From Cohaesibacter celericrescens (GTDB taxonomy: Bacteria; Pseudomonadota; Alphaproteobacteria; Rhizobiales; Cohaesibacteraceae), in contig NZ_PKUQ01000055.1 in assembly GCF_002866925.1 (NCBI RefSeq), positions 62,001-126,000 of the forward strand: DNA of 64,000 nt, read 5' to 3'. Both the position numbers and the translations under genes were made by a program. Numbering within the stretch: the stretch's first letter is position 1; each line of letters starts with the position of its first letter. The notes below the pieces were generated by a model. It saw nothing but the letters and a program-made list of their open reading frames with translations, was not told where the DNA came from and searched no databases. Shown piece by piece: positions 47,044 to 57,794 of the stretch.

Positions 47044-47769
47044 ATGTCGGAAGATCGAATTTACAGAATGGCCGCTCCTTCTGCGAGAAGAGGTGCTTTC
47101 TCTACGCGGTCTTCCTTTCCTGTGCAGACAGAATCAAAAGGCATCATGGCAAGCGAGCAGAGCCGACATAAAACATTTCCCTCTCATGGCGTTATATTCT
47201 TTGAGGGTGACCCTGCCAATAATATTTATGAAGTGGCAGACGGATCCGTCATGCTCTACAAGCTTTTACCCGATGGTCGAAGGCAGGTTGTAGAGATCCT
47301 TGGTTCGGGGGATTTGTTCGGGATCCCAGCTGGTGAAGTCTATGATACGTCAGCGGAAACCTTGACCGAAACTCTGGTCCATATGATTTCCCGCAAAGAT
47401 GCGGAGAACTCAAACATCATTCAGGAACACATGAAAAAGTGTCTGGTTTCCCAGGTGCAGAATCTGCATGAGCATGCAGTTTTGCTGGGTCGGAAATCAG
47501 CCCATGAACGTGTTGCGTCCTTTTTGATGCGCTTTGTTCCCAGCCGTGGTGATTTTGGCTGTATTGGTCCTGAAGGGGATGAAGATCAGTCCGTCGTAAC
47601 GCTGCATATGACCCGTCAGGAAATCGCAGACTTTTTGGGTTTGACCATCGAAACCGTGAGTCGCGTGCTTTCTGATATGAAACGCCGCAAAGTCATCACA
47701 ATGGAAAAACAGGACCGCATTCGGGTGATGAATGTCTGCGGTTTGTGCCATTTGACCGGTAAATACTGA
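47044..47769 (+). CDS. fixK: CRP/FNR family regulator, FixK type
   Basis: A 241-residue regulator with a cyclic-nucleotide-binding-like beta roll (HGVIFFEGDPANNIYEVADG, LPDGRRQVVEIL, GDLFGIPA), a dimerisation helix and a C-terminal helix-turn-helix (about 190-215, QEIADFLGLTIETVSRVLSDM). The ExxSR recognition residues predict binding to TTGA-N6-TCAA boxes. The N-terminal cysteines that bind the iron-sulfur cluster in FNR are absent, so it should not sense oxygen itself but relay the FixLJ signal. The ATG at 47044 has CAGGAGAG about ten bases upstream. Predicted targets in the window are hemN and ccoNOQP. Confidence 0.9.
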   Translation: MSEDRIYRMAAPSARRGAFSTRSSFPVQTESKGIMASEQSRHKTFPSHGVIFFEGDPANNIYEVADGSVMLYKLLPDGRRQVVEILGSGDLFGIPAGEVYDTSAETLTETLVHMISRKDAENSNIIQEHMKKCLVSQVQNLHEHAVLLGRKSAHERVASFLMRFVPSRGDFGCIGPEGDEDQSVVTLHMTRQEIADFLGLTIETVSRVLSDMKRRKVITMEKQDRIRVMNVCGLCHLTGKY

Positions 47770-47900
47770 CTCAGTAATACTTCCTAAATCGTTGAGATAT
47801 CCACATCGCCAGTGCGCTGCAATGGCATTGAGCACAGGTGTGCGCATGGTCAAATTGTCGCGGCAAGAGTGCGTAATCTGCAAGAGGTCTCAGCCGTTGC

Positions 47901-49250
47901 TTAGACCGCGACTGAATGGCGGCCTTTGCCTGTTTGCAGATAAGCATCAAAGACGGATGCCACCAAGCGAACCAACGGGCGGCCCTGATGGGTAACCCGC
48001 ACCACATCGCCATCACGCTCTGCAACGCCATCCTGTAGCAGTTCGGTCAGTTGATCATAGCAGGCGCGTAAAGGTTCCAAATCGACGCTGAAGGCTTCTG
48101 CGACAGCTGCTACATTCACTTCATAGGCGGTCATGATCGACATGATAATGGTGGCTCTGGCTCTGTCATCCTGATCCATCTCCAGCCCTCGAGCAATCGG
48201 CAACTCACCGGCTTCGACAGATCTGACCCACCCTGCAAAATCGGGGCTGTTTTGCATATATCCTTGGGGCAGTTTACCAATAGACGAAGCGCCTAGGCCT
48301 ATCAGGATATCGGCTTCATCGGTTGTGTAGCCCTGAAAATTGCGGCGCATGGTGCCCTCATGAGCGGCCACCGCAAGCGGATCGTCAGCCTTGGCAAAGT
48401 GATCCAGTCCAATTTTTTCATAGCCATAAGCAGCAAGGGCTGCGCTCGCATCATCAAACAGCGCAATACGTTCAGCGGCATTGGGTAGAAGATCTTCGGG
48501 GATCAGTCGTTGGTGCTTCTTCATCCATGGCACATGAGCATAGCCAAACAGAGCCAGTCGTGACGGGTCCAGACTGGCCGTCAGGTCAACCGTTTCTTGG
48601 ATGGTTTTACGGCTCTGATACGGTAGGCCATACATCAAATCTAGATTGATTTCACGGATGCCAACTGCCCGCAAGGCCTCGACCGCAGCTTTGACGATGT
48701 CGTAGGGCTGCACCCGCCCGACCGCTTCTTGCACTTTGAGATCAAAATCCTGTACGCCAAGACTGGCGCGGTTGATGCCGGCTTGCGCCAGAGTTTCGGC
48801 CAAATGAGGGTTTACCGTACGCGGGTCCAGCTCAATTGCATGTTCCATACCCGAGGTAAGGCTGAAATGCGTTTTGACGGCATTGACCACACGCAAAAAA
48901 GCGTCACGAGGCAAAATGGATGGTGTACCACCACCCCAGTGGATGTGACTGACCGGCTGGCCATCGGGCAGCTTGCTGGCCACCAGCTCCACCTCTTTGA
49001 CCAACATATCCGCATAATCCTGCAGCGGTTTTTCTTTTTGCGTAATCTTGGTGTAACAGCCACAATAGTGGCACATGGATTGACAGAAGGGCACATGCAG
49101 ATACAGAGAGATCGGCGTGTCGGAGTCAATCATGCTGAGCCATTTTGCATAAACATCCTTTCCGACCTCGCTGGAAAAATGCGGAGCGGTTGGATAGGAG
49201 GTGTAGCGCGGCACGGCGCGGGAAGCATATTTCAAGGTTACATCAGTCAT
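47901..49250 (-). CDS. hemN: Oxygen-independent coproporphyrinogen III oxidase
   Basis: A 449-residue radical SAM enzyme that decarboxylates coproporphyrinogen III to protoporphyrinogen IX without oxygen. The cluster-binding cysteines are C56, C60 and C63 in FCQSMCHYCGC, with C65 as in E. coli HemN. The SAM-binding IHWGGGTPS and the N-terminal RYTSYPTAPHF, typical of true HemN rather than HemW, are present. The ATG at 49250 is preferred over 49298 because the shorter N-terminus matches the family. A FixK-like box lies upstream at 49285-49298. It is convergent with fixK. Confidence 0.95.
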   Translation of the reverse strand: MTDVTLKYASRAVPRYTSYPTAPHFSSEVGKDVYAKWLSMIDSDTPISLYLHVPFCQSMCHYCGCYTKITQKEKPLQDYADMLVKEVELVASKLPDGQPVSHIHWGGGTPSILPRDAFLRVVNAVKTHFSLTSGMEHAIELDPRTVNPHLAETLAQAGINRASLGVQDFDLKVQEAVGRVQPYDIVKAAVEALRAVGIREINLDLMYGLPYQSRKTIQETVDLTASLDPSRLALFGYAHVPWMKKHQRLIPEDLLPNAAERIALFDDASAALAAYGYEKIGLDHFAKADDPLAVAAHEGTMRRNFQGYTTDEADILIGLGASSIGKLPQGYMQNSPDFAGWVRSVEAGELPIARGLEMDQDDRARATIIMSIMTAYEVNVAAVAEAFSVDLEPLRACYDQLTELLQDGVAERDGDVVRVTHQGRPLVRLVASVFDAYLQTGKGRHSVAV

Positions 49251-49284
49251 GGATGCATTTAGCTTTGTGTGGTTTGCTCCAGCC

Positions 49285-49298
49285 TTGAGGAATGTCAA
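49285..49298 (-). promoter_or_regulatory. FixK/FNR-like box upstream of hemN
   Basis: The sequence has the TTGA-N6-TCAA core exactly (TTGAC-ATTC-CTCAA read on strand -). Its centre is about 41 bases from the predicted hemN ATG, so either the message is nearly leaderless or the true start is downstream. A second imperfect repeat (TGTCAAATC / GATTTGTCA) lies just upstream. Confidence 0.6.
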
Positions 49299-49350
49299 AT
49301 CTTACTGATTTGTCATGTGCGGATTTCTACGCAGGATACAGACCGAGTGG

Positions 49351-50544
49351 TTATTGATTGAGTATCGCTTTGGTTGTTTTGACCACAAGGGTCAAGGGAA
49401 GTGTGGCTGTATCGACCAGTTTGTCCGAAAGACTGGTCTGCAGACCGCTTTCTGATAACATTTTTCGCTGGCCAGACTGCGCCATGCCTTTTAGCAGTGA
49501 AACCAGACTTGGAGAGGTGATGGCTGTCATATGATTGAGGCCGTCGCCACCATCAAACTCAGACACATCAATGACGTTGATACCGTCCCGTTTGATTCGG
49601 GTTTCGTCGATATTATTGCCTACGCGATTGGTGTCGCCCGCCAAAAAGCTGGAAATTTGTAGTGCTTGATCTTTTTCGGAGACGAAAACCATAAAATCGC
49701 GCGGCAGTGTTTTGATAACCTGCAATTGACTGTTGAATACGTCAATATCGAGGTCTGGCGAAATCAGAATGACGGCTTTCACTTTGGCAGGCAATCGCCC
49801 ATCATTGGACAAAGCCATCTGCCGTAAAGCCTCCATCAGCAGCTCAGTCCCCAGAGAATGGGCGACCAATGTCACCTGCTCAGCTTTAGAATTGGTCAGC
49901 ATGCGCACGACATCCGCCAGCTGATCCCGAGATGCTTTGACGCTGTCCCGATCATACATATAGAGCCCCGGCTTGCCTGCTGATGGCCAGCTAAACAGGG
50001 TCATTGGCGATGTAATGCCAAAGTCATGTTTCATTTGTGCGGCACGATACAGGCCTTCGGAGAAATTGGTGTTATAACCATGTACGAATAAGATCGCCTC
50101 CCGTTTGCCATCCACCGTCCGTGCGCCGGGAGTATCAATCGCCACATTCAGATGCTGTTTAAAACCAGCCGTCTCGGAAAAAGGTTGAGCTTTGATGACT
50201 GCAAAATGCTTAGCAGGATCTGGCTCGTTACGAGGCCACTCGATCTGTCCGACTTCGTGAATGGGGGGGATTGAGATCGCATAGGAGGAAAATTGAATCT
50301 TCTCGCCGCGTTCACCGTCAAAATCACTTTTGCCGATTGCCTTGCGGTTTGTGGCGACAAAGACGGTCTCGGTATCCAGCGAAGAAAAAGTAGACCGTGC
50401 AAATTTCACGCTGGTTGGTGACGCGCATCCTGCCAACATCGCACCGAACATTAAAACGGTCAGAACCGTGCGTGCTCCTCGCCCCAAATATGTTGAGTGA
50501 AGATGACTATCATGTGTCTTCGATAGATCCAAAGGACGGTCCAT
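49351..50544 (-). CDS. Lipoprotein alpha/beta hydrolase, DUF900 family
   Basis: A 397-residue protein with a lipoprotein signal (VLTVLMFGAMLAGCASPT; the lipobox LAGC predicts lipid attachment). A DUF900-type hydrolase domain follows: VFVATNRKAIG, ILFVHGYNTNFSEGLYRAAQ, the nucleophile VAHSLGTELLMEAL, an Asp in VILISPDLDIDVF and a His in GLNHMTAI. It is predicted to be an envelope esterase or lipase-like enzyme with unknown substrate. The ATG at 50544 gives an unusually long pre-signal region of 27 residues, so a later start is possible. It lies next to hemN on the same strand, 53 bases or more upstream of that gene's leader. Confidence 0.88.
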   Translation of the reverse strand: MDRPLDLSKTHDSHLHSTYLGRGARTVLTVLMFGAMLAGCASPTSVKFARSTFSSLDTETVFVATNRKAIGKSDFDGERGEKIQFSSYAISIPPIHEVGQIEWPRNEPDPAKHFAVIKAQPFSETAGFKQHLNVAIDTPGARTVDGKREAILFVHGYNTNFSEGLYRAAQMKHDFGITSPMTLFSWPSAGKPGLYMYDRDSVKASRDQLADVVRMLTNSKAEQVTLVAHSLGTELLMEALRQMALSNDGRLPAKVKAVILISPDLDIDVFNSQLQVIKTLPRDFMVFVSEKDQALQISSFLAGDTNRVGNNIDETRIKRDGINVIDVSEFDGGDGLNHMTAITSPSLVSLLKGMAQSGQRKMLSESGLQTSLSDKLVDTATLPLTLVVKTTKAILNQ

Positions 50545-50734
50545 AAACGGGGCTCGATCTGATTGGCGATGCGCAATAATACAAACTCAACACATTGTTA
50601 GCAGCTTTACCAAGTATCTGGAACATGTGTTAGGCGAAATTGCTTACAGACCGCGCGAATGCTTGTATGCTGTGTCTTCAAACACACAATTGCGGCAGCA
50701 TTCTGAGATTGTCGCTCCTTTTTTGCTGTGGTAG

Positions 50735-51748
<1,014 letters not shown>

Positions 51749-52304
51749 TTGCCAAAACGGGTTGATCGTTCAATGGTCTGGACACAATTAGAGAGCGCGC
51801 GACGAGTATCGTTGATTCTGCGAGGTTGGATCGTGCGATCAACGGCCTTGATTCTGTCTGGCCTATGGTGGTGAGGATCCCACTTTTTACTAAATTTTCC
51901 GCCTTCTGGAGAGGACCGAAAGCGTTACAAACGTGTATAACGTGCATTAAGTATGCATATTTTTTATGCCACTTTTAGCGTATAGGGTATCTGCATACAT
52001 GTTGACTGTAGAGTGTTAAGTATCTGAAATATAATAATAAAAAATTTACATTAATTCTCGGAAAGATTTGCTATGTGACCACGAGTCGCAGGGGGGGATT
52101 GGACCTCCCCCATTCCGTTGACATGAGTCAAAGCGTATGGCTTAGCTGGTCCATAGGGTTTGACGACCCTATTGGGGGGGACGTTTGTTCCTAGATCTAA
52201 CTGCTTTCGAATGGACCAATTGGAAAGCATAATACTGATCGATATTAGACGCTGGGGCATCGCCCGCTCTGCTGGGCGCCCGATGTTGCAGATGGGACTG
52301 AAAG
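51749..52304. other. Long regulatory region upstream of ccoN
   Basis: About 556 bases without a gene. The middle (51900-52070) is markedly AT-rich. A GC-rich G7 / C5 pair (52091-52111) could fold as a hairpin immediately before the FixK box. After the box a leader of about 140 bases precedes ccoN. Confidence 0.5.
52118..52131 (+). promoter_or_regulatory. FixK/FNR box of the ccoNOQP operon
   Basis: TTGAC-ATGA-GTCAA, a perfect inverted repeat of the FNR/FixK half-site. If it works from the usual -41.5 position, transcription would start near 52166 and CATAGG at 52152-52157 would be the -10 element. Confidence 0.85.
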
Positions 52305-53936
52305 ATGGCTCACACGACAAAAAGACTCTCTATAGAAGAAGGCTTGTATGCAGTATTCCTGACTGTGTTGGCCTTCGCTTGTCTGATCATCGCCGCTAAA
52401 GCGGTTGATGGTGTCATGGCATTTCACGCGACCGTCGGGCTGATTTTTTCAGCACTCGGCGTGTTTCTTATTTTTAACGCCTATTTCAAGCGTCCAGAGG
52501 ACGCTGATGAAACAGGATACAACCTCGGCCCGATCAAGTTTGGCGCAGTTGCTGCCATGTTCTGGGGGATTGCTGGTTTTCTGGTCGGCGATATCATTGC
52601 CTGGCAGCTGACTTTCCCGGTTCTGAACTTTGACTTGGAATGGACCAGCTTTGGTCGCTTGCGCCCACTGCATACGTCTGCAGTGATTTTTGCGTTTGGC
52701 GGCAACGTTCTGCTGGCTTCCTCTTTCTATGTTGTCCAAAGAACCAGTCATGCCCGCATTGTTGGTCGTATCTCACCGTGGTTCGTTATCCTCGGTTACA
52801 ACGCCTTCATCGTGATAGCCGGTACTGGTTATCTGCTTGGTGCGACCCAGAGTAAAGAATATGCTGAACCTGAATGGTATGCCGATTTGTGGCTGACCAT
52901 TGTTTGGGTGGCTTATTTGCTGGTCTTCCTTGGTACGCTTTGGAAACGCAGGGAACCCCACATTTATGTGGCAAACTGGTTCTATCTTGCTTTCATCGTA
53001 ACCATTGCGATGCTGCATATCGGCAATAACCTGTCTATTCCAGTTTCGCCTTATGGCATCAAATCCTATCAGGTCTTTTCTGGTGTTCAGGATGCGATGG
53101 TTCAGTGGTGGTACGGCCATAATGCGGTGGGCTTCTTCCTCACGGCTGGCTTCTTGGCCATCATGTATTATTTCATTCCAAAACGCGCCGAACGTCCGGT
53201 CTTTTCTTACCGGTTGTCGATTGTGCACTTCTGGGCTCTGATCTTTATCTACATCTGGGCTGGACCGCACCATCTGCATTACACGGCGCTTCCCGATTGG
53301 GCTCAGACTCTTGGTATGACCTTCTCTGTCATCCTCTGGATGCCGTCTTGGGGTGGTATGATCAATGGCTTGATGACTTTGTCTGGTGCATGGGATAAAC
53401 TGCGTACGGACCCTGTCTTGCGTATGATGGTTGTGTCTGTTGCTTTCTACGGCATGTCGACCTTTGAAGGTCCGCTTATGTCAGTAAAAGCAGTGAACTC
53501 TCTGTCACACTATACAGACTGGACCATTGGTCACGTGCATTCCGGTGCTCTTGGTTGGGTTGGTTACATCTCGTTTGGTGCAATCTACTGTCTGATTCCT
53601 TGGATTTGGAACCGCAAGAAGCTTTATTCCAACACACTGGTTGAATGGCACTTCTGGGTCTCAACGCTTGGTATCGTCCTCTACATCACGTCGATGTGGG
53701 TGTCGGGTATCATGCAGGGTCTGATGTGGCGTGCATACGACAAGCTTGGATTCTTGGAATATTCTTTCATCGAGTCCGTGGAAGCAATGCATCCGTTCTA
53801 TATGATCCGCGCAATTGGTGGTCTTTTGTTCCTCCTTGGCGCTCTGATCATGGCCTATAACCTCTGGATGACCGTCAAGGTTGGTGAAAAGGCGGAAGTT
53901 GACGCCGCTGATCCTGCCCTGGTCCCTGCAGAATAA
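52305..53936 (+). CDS. ccoN: cbb3-type cytochrome c oxidase subunit I
   Basis: A 543-residue heme-copper oxidase core subunit with about twelve transmembrane helices. It carries the low-spin heme b and the heme b3-CuB centre where oxygen is reduced. Conserved histidine motifs include [27 protein letters not shown] and [13 protein letters not shown], and the proximal/low-spin ligand pair H410 and H412 in [11 protein letters not shown]. Length is typical. It is first in the ccoNOQP operon, 13 bases before ccoO, and preceded by a FixK box. The high oxygen affinity of this oxidase suits microaerobic respiration. Confidence 0.98.
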   Translation: MAHTTKRLSIEEGLYAVFLTVLAFACLIIAAKAVDGVMAFHATVGLIFSALGVFLIFNAYFKRPEDADETGYNLGPIKFGAVAAMFWGIAGFLVGDIIAWQLTFPVLNFDLEWTSFGRLRPLHTSAVIFAFGGNVLLASSFYVVQRTSHARIVGRISPWFVILGYNAFIVIAGTGYLLGATQSKEYAEPEWYADLWLTIVWVAYLLVFLGTLWKRREPHIYVANWFYLAFIVTIAMLHIGNNLSIPVSPYGIKSYQVFSGVQDAMVQWWYGHNAVGFFLTAGFLAIMYYFIPKRAERPVFSYRLSIVHFWALIFIYIWAGPHHLHYTALPDWAQTLGMTFSVILWMPSWGGMINGLMTLSGAWDKLRTDPVLRMMVVSVAFYGMSTFEGPLMSVKAVNSLSHYTDWTIGHVHSGALGWVGYISFGAIYCLIPWIWNRKKLYSNTLVEWHFWVSTLGIVLYITSMWVSGIMQGLMWRAYDKLGFLEYSFIESVEAMHPFYMIRAIGGLLFLLGALIMAYNLWMTVKVGEKAEVDAADPALVPAE

Positions 53937-53948
53937 GGAACGGTAAGC

Positions 53949-54683
53949 ATGTCTCTTATGAACAAGCACGGTATCATCGAACGCAATTCCATGCTGCTGC
54001 TCATTGGTATCCTGATCGCGGTTGCCATTGGTGGTTTGGTTGAAATCGTTCCGCTTTTCTATCTGAAAAGTACCATCGAGAAGGTTGAGGGCGTGCGCCC
54101 TTATACCCCACTCGAACTCGCCGGTCGTAACATCTATGTCCGCGAAGGCTGTTATCTGTGTCACTCACAGATGATCCGCCCGATGCGCGACGAAATCGAA
54201 CGTTATGGCCACTATTCTCTCGCTGCTGAGTCCATGTACGATCATCCCTTTCAATGGGGGTCAAAACGTACTGGTCCGGATTTGGCTCGTGTAGGCAACA
54301 AATATTCCGACCTGTGGCATACAAGCCACCTGACCGATCCTCGTTCAGTGGTGCCGGAATCTGTGATGCCTGGGTATCCGTTCCTCGCGAAAAAGGAACT
54401 GAACGTGCCCGATATGTCTGCTGATCTCAAGGTCAACAGGTTTGTCGGCGTACCCTATACCGACGAGCAAATTGCCAACGCCAAAGCTGACTTGTTAGCT
54501 CAGGCAAATCCCGATGATGACAATATTGATGGCTTTGAAGAACGCTATCCTGATGTCGCCTATCGCGATTTCGACGGCAATCCGGACAAGGTGACAGAAA
54601 TGGATGCTTTGGTTGCCTATCTTCAAATGTTGGGCACCTTGGTAGATTTCTCGATCTATGATGACAAGGCAGACCTTCGCTAA
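53949..54683 (+). CDS. ccoO: cbb3-type cytochrome c oxidase subunit II (mono-heme)
   Basis: A 244-residue membrane-anchored cytochrome c subunit. One N-terminal helix (about residues 15-40) anchors it. The heme c motif CYLCH is at 68-72 in [15 protein letters not shown], and an axial Met is expected in [11 protein letters not shown]. It passes electrons from CcoP to CcoN and is needed for assembly. It has 13 bases to ccoN and 11 bases to ccoQ, with AAGGAG before the latter. Confidence 0.98.
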   Translation: MSLMNKHGIIERNSMLLLIGILIAVAIGGLVEIVPLFYLKSTIEKVEGVRPYTPLELAGRNIYVREGCYLCHSQMIRPMRDEIERYGHYSLAAESMYDHPFQWGSKRTGPDLARVGNKYSDLWHTSHLTDPRSVVPESVMPGYPFLAKKELNVPDMSADLKVNRFVGVPYTDEQIANAKADLLAQANPDDDNIDGFEERYPDVAYRDFDGNPDKVTEMDALVAYLQMLGTLVDFSIYDDKADLR

Positions 54684-54694
54684 GGAGCAGGTTC

Positions 54695-54847
54695 ATGTCG
54701 ACCTATGAAACTTTAGCTAACTTCGCGCAGACATGGGGCTTGCTCTATTTCGTGCTGATCTTTACCGGCGTGCTGGTTTATACATTCTGGCCGACCAATA
54801 AAGAAAAGTTCGATGAGGCCGCCAATATGCCGTTGCGGGAGGACTGA
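54695..54847 (+). CDS. ccoQ: cbb3-type oxidase small subunit CcoQ
   Basis: A 50-residue protein (MSTYETLANF to NMPLRED) with a single membrane helix (GLLYFVLIFTGVLVYTFWP) followed by the charged, family-typical NKEKFDEAA. TAAGGAG overlaps the ccoO stop and lies before the ATG at 54695. The stop is two bases from the ccoP start, so the gene is tightly in the operon. CcoQ stabilises the oxidase and protects it against oxygen in some species. Confidence 0.95.
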   Translation: MSTYETLANFAQTWGLLYFVLIFTGVLVYTFWPTNKEKFDEAANMPLRED

Positions 54848-54849
54848 GA

Positions 54850-55725
54850 ATGAGTGATCACAAAAAAGATATTGACCAAGTGTCCGGCATCGAGACGACC
54901 GGTCACGAATGGGATGGCCTCAAGGAACTCAACAACCCGCTGCCTCGCTGGTGGTTGTGGACTTGGTATGTCACCATAGTTTGGGCTGTCGGATACTGCG
55001 TATTGTACCCGTCCTGGCCTTTGCTGACCGATTACACCAAAGGTGTTCTTGGCCATTCAAACCGAGCAGAAGGCATCGCCGCTTATGATGCTCTCATCGC
55101 AAAGCGCCTCGAAAGTGGTGCCGGTCTTAAAGACGCCAGCGTTGAGGACATTCTAGGCAATGACGACCTTCGTACATTTGCTGTTGCCCAAGGTGCAGCT
55201 GCATTTGGCGACAACTGTTCAGCCTGTCATGGTTCCGGTGCTGCCGGTTCTACAGACTATCCAAACCTGCTTGATGATGACTGGCTTTGGGGCGGCACGA
55301 TCGATGCAATCCACGAGACACTACGCGTCGGTATCCGGTCTGGACACGATGAAGAGCGGGCCAACTCTATGACCGCTTTCGGCCGTGATGAAATTCTTGA
55401 AAAAGAAGACATTGTCACAGTCTCCAACTATGTGCTGTCCATTTCTGGCCAGCCCACCGATGATGGTGCCGATCTTGAGGCAGGAAAGGTCCTGTTTGAA
55501 GAAAATTGCACCGCCTGTCACGGTGAAGATGCCAAAGGTCTGCAGGAAATGGGCGCGCCCAACCTGACCGATGCCATCTGGCTCTATGGTGGCTCTCGCG
55601 AGACCATCATTGAGAGTGTCACCAACGGTCGTAATGGCGTGATGCCCAGCTGGGAAGCCCGCCTCGATCCTGTGACCATCAAGTCGTTGGCAGTCTATGT
55701 CCACACCCGTGGTGGTGGACAGTAA
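54850..55725 (+). CDS. ccoP: cbb3-type cytochrome c oxidase subunit III (di-heme)
   Basis: A 291-residue di-heme cytochrome c that accepts electrons from soluble cytochromes. The N-terminal segment EWDGLKELNNPLPRWWLWTWY leads into one transmembrane helix. Two heme c sites follow: CSACH at residues 123-127 and CTACH at 220-224. It is last in the operon and followed immediately by a perfect ten-base-pair terminator. The two linked cytochrome domains match the family in length and spacing. Confidence 0.98.
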   Translation: MSDHKKDIDQVSGIETTGHEWDGLKELNNPLPRWWLWTWYVTIVWAVGYCVLYPSWPLLTDYTKGVLGHSNRAEGIAAYDALIAKRLESGAGLKDASVEDILGNDDLRTFAVAQGAAAFGDNCSACHGSGAAGSTDYPNLLDDDWLWGGTIDAIHETLRVGIRSGHDEERANSMTAFGRDEILEKEDIVTVSNYVLSISGQPTDDGADLEAGKVLFEENCTACHGEDAKGLQEMGAPNLTDAIWLYGGSRETIIESVTNGRNGVMPSWEARLDPVTIKSLAVYVHTRGGGQ

Positions 55726-55731
55726 CAAATT

Positions 55732-55757
55732 AAAGGGCGCGCATGTCGCGCCCTTTT
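55732..55757 (+). terminator. Intrinsic terminator of ccoNOQP
   Basis: Perfect stem AAAGGGCGCG / CGCGCCCTTT with a five-base loop and one extra T, seven bases after the ccoP stop. Confidence 0.88.
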
Positions 55758-56187
55758 ACAACAGTCGGGATCAACGCCAAAACGCTGATCTCGTTCCCAA
55801 TCAGTCAGTGTGCTGGGTGTTGGAGTTTTGTGACCGTGCTTTGGTCTGATGGATCAGATAATCGGTTGAGAATGAACGTCCATAGACGAACCCCATTTTA
55901 TGGTTCTTAGGACTCATAAGACCGCGTCCCACAACGCTGAACCTACTCGACCGGGCCATGATTTATCCGAGCTGTCGCGACAATATGCCTCGGTATTTTC
56001 CCTCAAGTTTATTCTATGTCATGTAACATAAATTTATGGCTCGCTAAAACAGAAATGCAATACAGGTAAATAACATGCTTGTTAGTATGTTGTGCTGAGA
56101 ACCAAAGACCGATCTAACACCGACCGAAGACCCAAGACGGAATTCAGTTCAAACACTATACAGGATGCTGCTTCGAGGAGAAGTTCG
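55758..56187. other. Intergenic region between ccoP and ccoG
   Basis: About 430 bases. No TTGA-N6-TCAA box was found. It does contain two short palindromes, TCTGAT-GG-ATCAGA (55845-55858) and TATGT-N6-ACATA (56015-56030). The frame of ccoG is open to 56092 but without support. Confidence 0.5.
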
Positions 56188-57651
56188 ATGACGGTTGAAG
56201 CCCCAGGGACCAGCCCGGATTCCAACCCAAATGGGGAGTCTTATTTTGCCAAGGCGAAAAAGATCTACCCACAAAGTATCAAAGGCCGTTTTCGCAATTT
56301 CAAATGGGCCTTTATGGTCGTATCGCTTGGGGTATATTACTTCTTGCCATTTGTGCGTTGGGACCGTGGTGTCGGTGCTCCGGATCAAGCGGTTTTGGTC
56401 GATTTCCCGGCCCGGCGTTTCTACTTTTTCTTTATCGAAATCTGGCCGCAAGAGGTCTATTATCTTACAGGCCTGCTCATTTTGGCCGCGCTTACTCTTT
56501 TCCTGATGAATGCTTTGGCGGGCCGCGTTTGGTGCGGTTATATGTGTTTTCAGACCGTCTGGACCGATCTCTTTATGCTGGTTGAGCGCTGGATTGAAGG
56601 TGATCGCCGGGTCCGGATGAAAACAGATCAAGAACCGATGACAGGTAAACGTGTGGGCAAAATGCTGCTCAAGCACACGTTATGGCTTATGATTGCTTGG
56701 TGGACGGGCGGAGCATGGGTTCTCTATTTCGCCGATGCACCGACTTTGGTAAAAGAACTTGCCTTTGGTGAAGCGCCATTTGTCGCCTATCTCTGGATCG
56801 GCATTTTGACGGCGACAACCTATGTCATGGCCGGCCATATGCGTGAGCAGGTATGCGTTTATATGTGCCCGTGGCCGCGCATTCAGGCGGCCCTGACCGA
56901 CGAATGGGCACTCAACGTGACCTATCGTAAAGACAGGGGCGAACCACGTGGTTCATTGAAAAAAATGAAAGCCCGCGCCGCCGAAGGTTTGGATGCAGGC
57001 GATTGCGTCGATTGTGGCCAATGTGTTGCGGTGTGTCCAACCGGCATTGATATTCGTGATGGGGCCCAACTCGAATGCATACAGTGCGGGCTCTGCATTG
57101 ATGCCTGCGACAATGTTATGGACAAAATCGGTAAACCACGTGGTTTGGTCGATTATGATACCGACATCAACATCCAGCGCCATCTTGAGGGTAAGGAAAG
57201 CATCTATCGTTTTGTCCGCGCTCGCACCATCATTTATGTCGGGTTGATCACGTTGGTGGTAGGCTTGATGGCTTACACTTTGGTCAACCGCCAATTGGTC
57301 GATCTTAATGTTTTGCATGACCGCAATCCACTCTATGTGGCTTTGTCTGACGGTTCAATCCGCAACGGTTTCACAATTCGATTGATCAATAAGTCCACCA
57401 CAGCGCGAGACTTTGAATTGTCTCTTGTTGGTGCCCCTGAAGGGTTTTCTTTGAAAGCTGTCGGTATCGAAAATGACAGCCCCAGAATGATCACTATTCC
57501 CATTGATCAGGACATCACCAAAGAGCTTCGTATTCAAGTCTTTGCACCCAAGGGAGCAAAACTGGATAAATCTCAGCAAATTGGGTTCAATGTGAAAGAT
57601 TCTGAAACCGGTGAAGCGCAAACCGTGACTGACTATTTCAAGGCGCCGTAA
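56188..57651 (+). CDS. ccoG: Cytochrome c oxidase accessory protein CcoG (FixG)
   Basis: A 487-residue membrane iron-sulfur protein needed for cbb3 oxidase assembly; in the family it reduces copper for delivery to the oxidase. About five transmembrane helices are seen, with an NapH-like core (GRVWCGYMCFQTVW and CVYMCPWPRIQAAL). Two 4Fe-4S ferredoxin sites follow: C273, C276, C279 and C283 in DCVDCGQCVAVCP, and C297, C300, C303 and C307 in ECIQCGLCIDAC. An immunoglobulin-like C-terminal domain is periplasmic. GGAGAAG just before ATG 56188 fixes the start. Confidence 0.96.
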   Translation: MTVEAPGTSPDSNPNGESYFAKAKKIYPQSIKGRFRNFKWAFMVVSLGVYYFLPFVRWDRGVGAPDQAVLVDFPARRFYFFFIEIWPQEVYYLTGLLILAALTLFLMNALAGRVWCGYMCFQTVWTDLFMLVERWIEGDRRVRMKTDQEPMTGKRVGKMLLKHTLWLMIAWWTGGAWVLYFADAPTLVKELAFGEAPFVAYLWIGILTATTYVMAGHMREQVCVYMCPWPRIQAALTDEWALNVTYRKDRGEPRGSLKKMKARAAEGLDAGDCVDCGQCVAVCPTGIDIRDGAQLECIQCGLCIDACDNVMDKIGKPRGLVDYDTDINIQRHLEGKESIYRFVRARTIIYVGLITLVVGLMAYTLVNRQLVDLNVLHDRNPLYVALSDGSIRNGFTIRLINKSTTARDFELSLVGAPEGFSLKAVGIENDSPRMITIPIDQDITKELRIQVFAPKGAKLDKSQQIGFNVKDSETGEAQTVTDYFKAP

Positions 57652-57676
57652 CGGGGTTGACGTAGACAAATTAAAG

Positions 57677-57706
57677 AGAGGCTTTTGGTGTATGCCCAAA
57701 GCCTCT
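57677..57706 (+). repeat. Stem-loop between ccoG and ccoH
   Basis: AGAGGCTTTTGG pairs with CCAAAGCCTCT, with one bulged T, around a short loop. The following AATTGTTTG is a poor U tract. It lies 25 bases after the ccoG stop and may partly terminate transcription or act as an mRNA processing or stability element. Confidence 0.6.
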
Positions 57707-57794
57707 AATTGTTTGCAGAAGATGGTATGCTTGGGGTCTCTGTGGTCCAATAAGACCTCTGGGGCCACTTAATTTATGTAAGGAGCAGGCTGTA

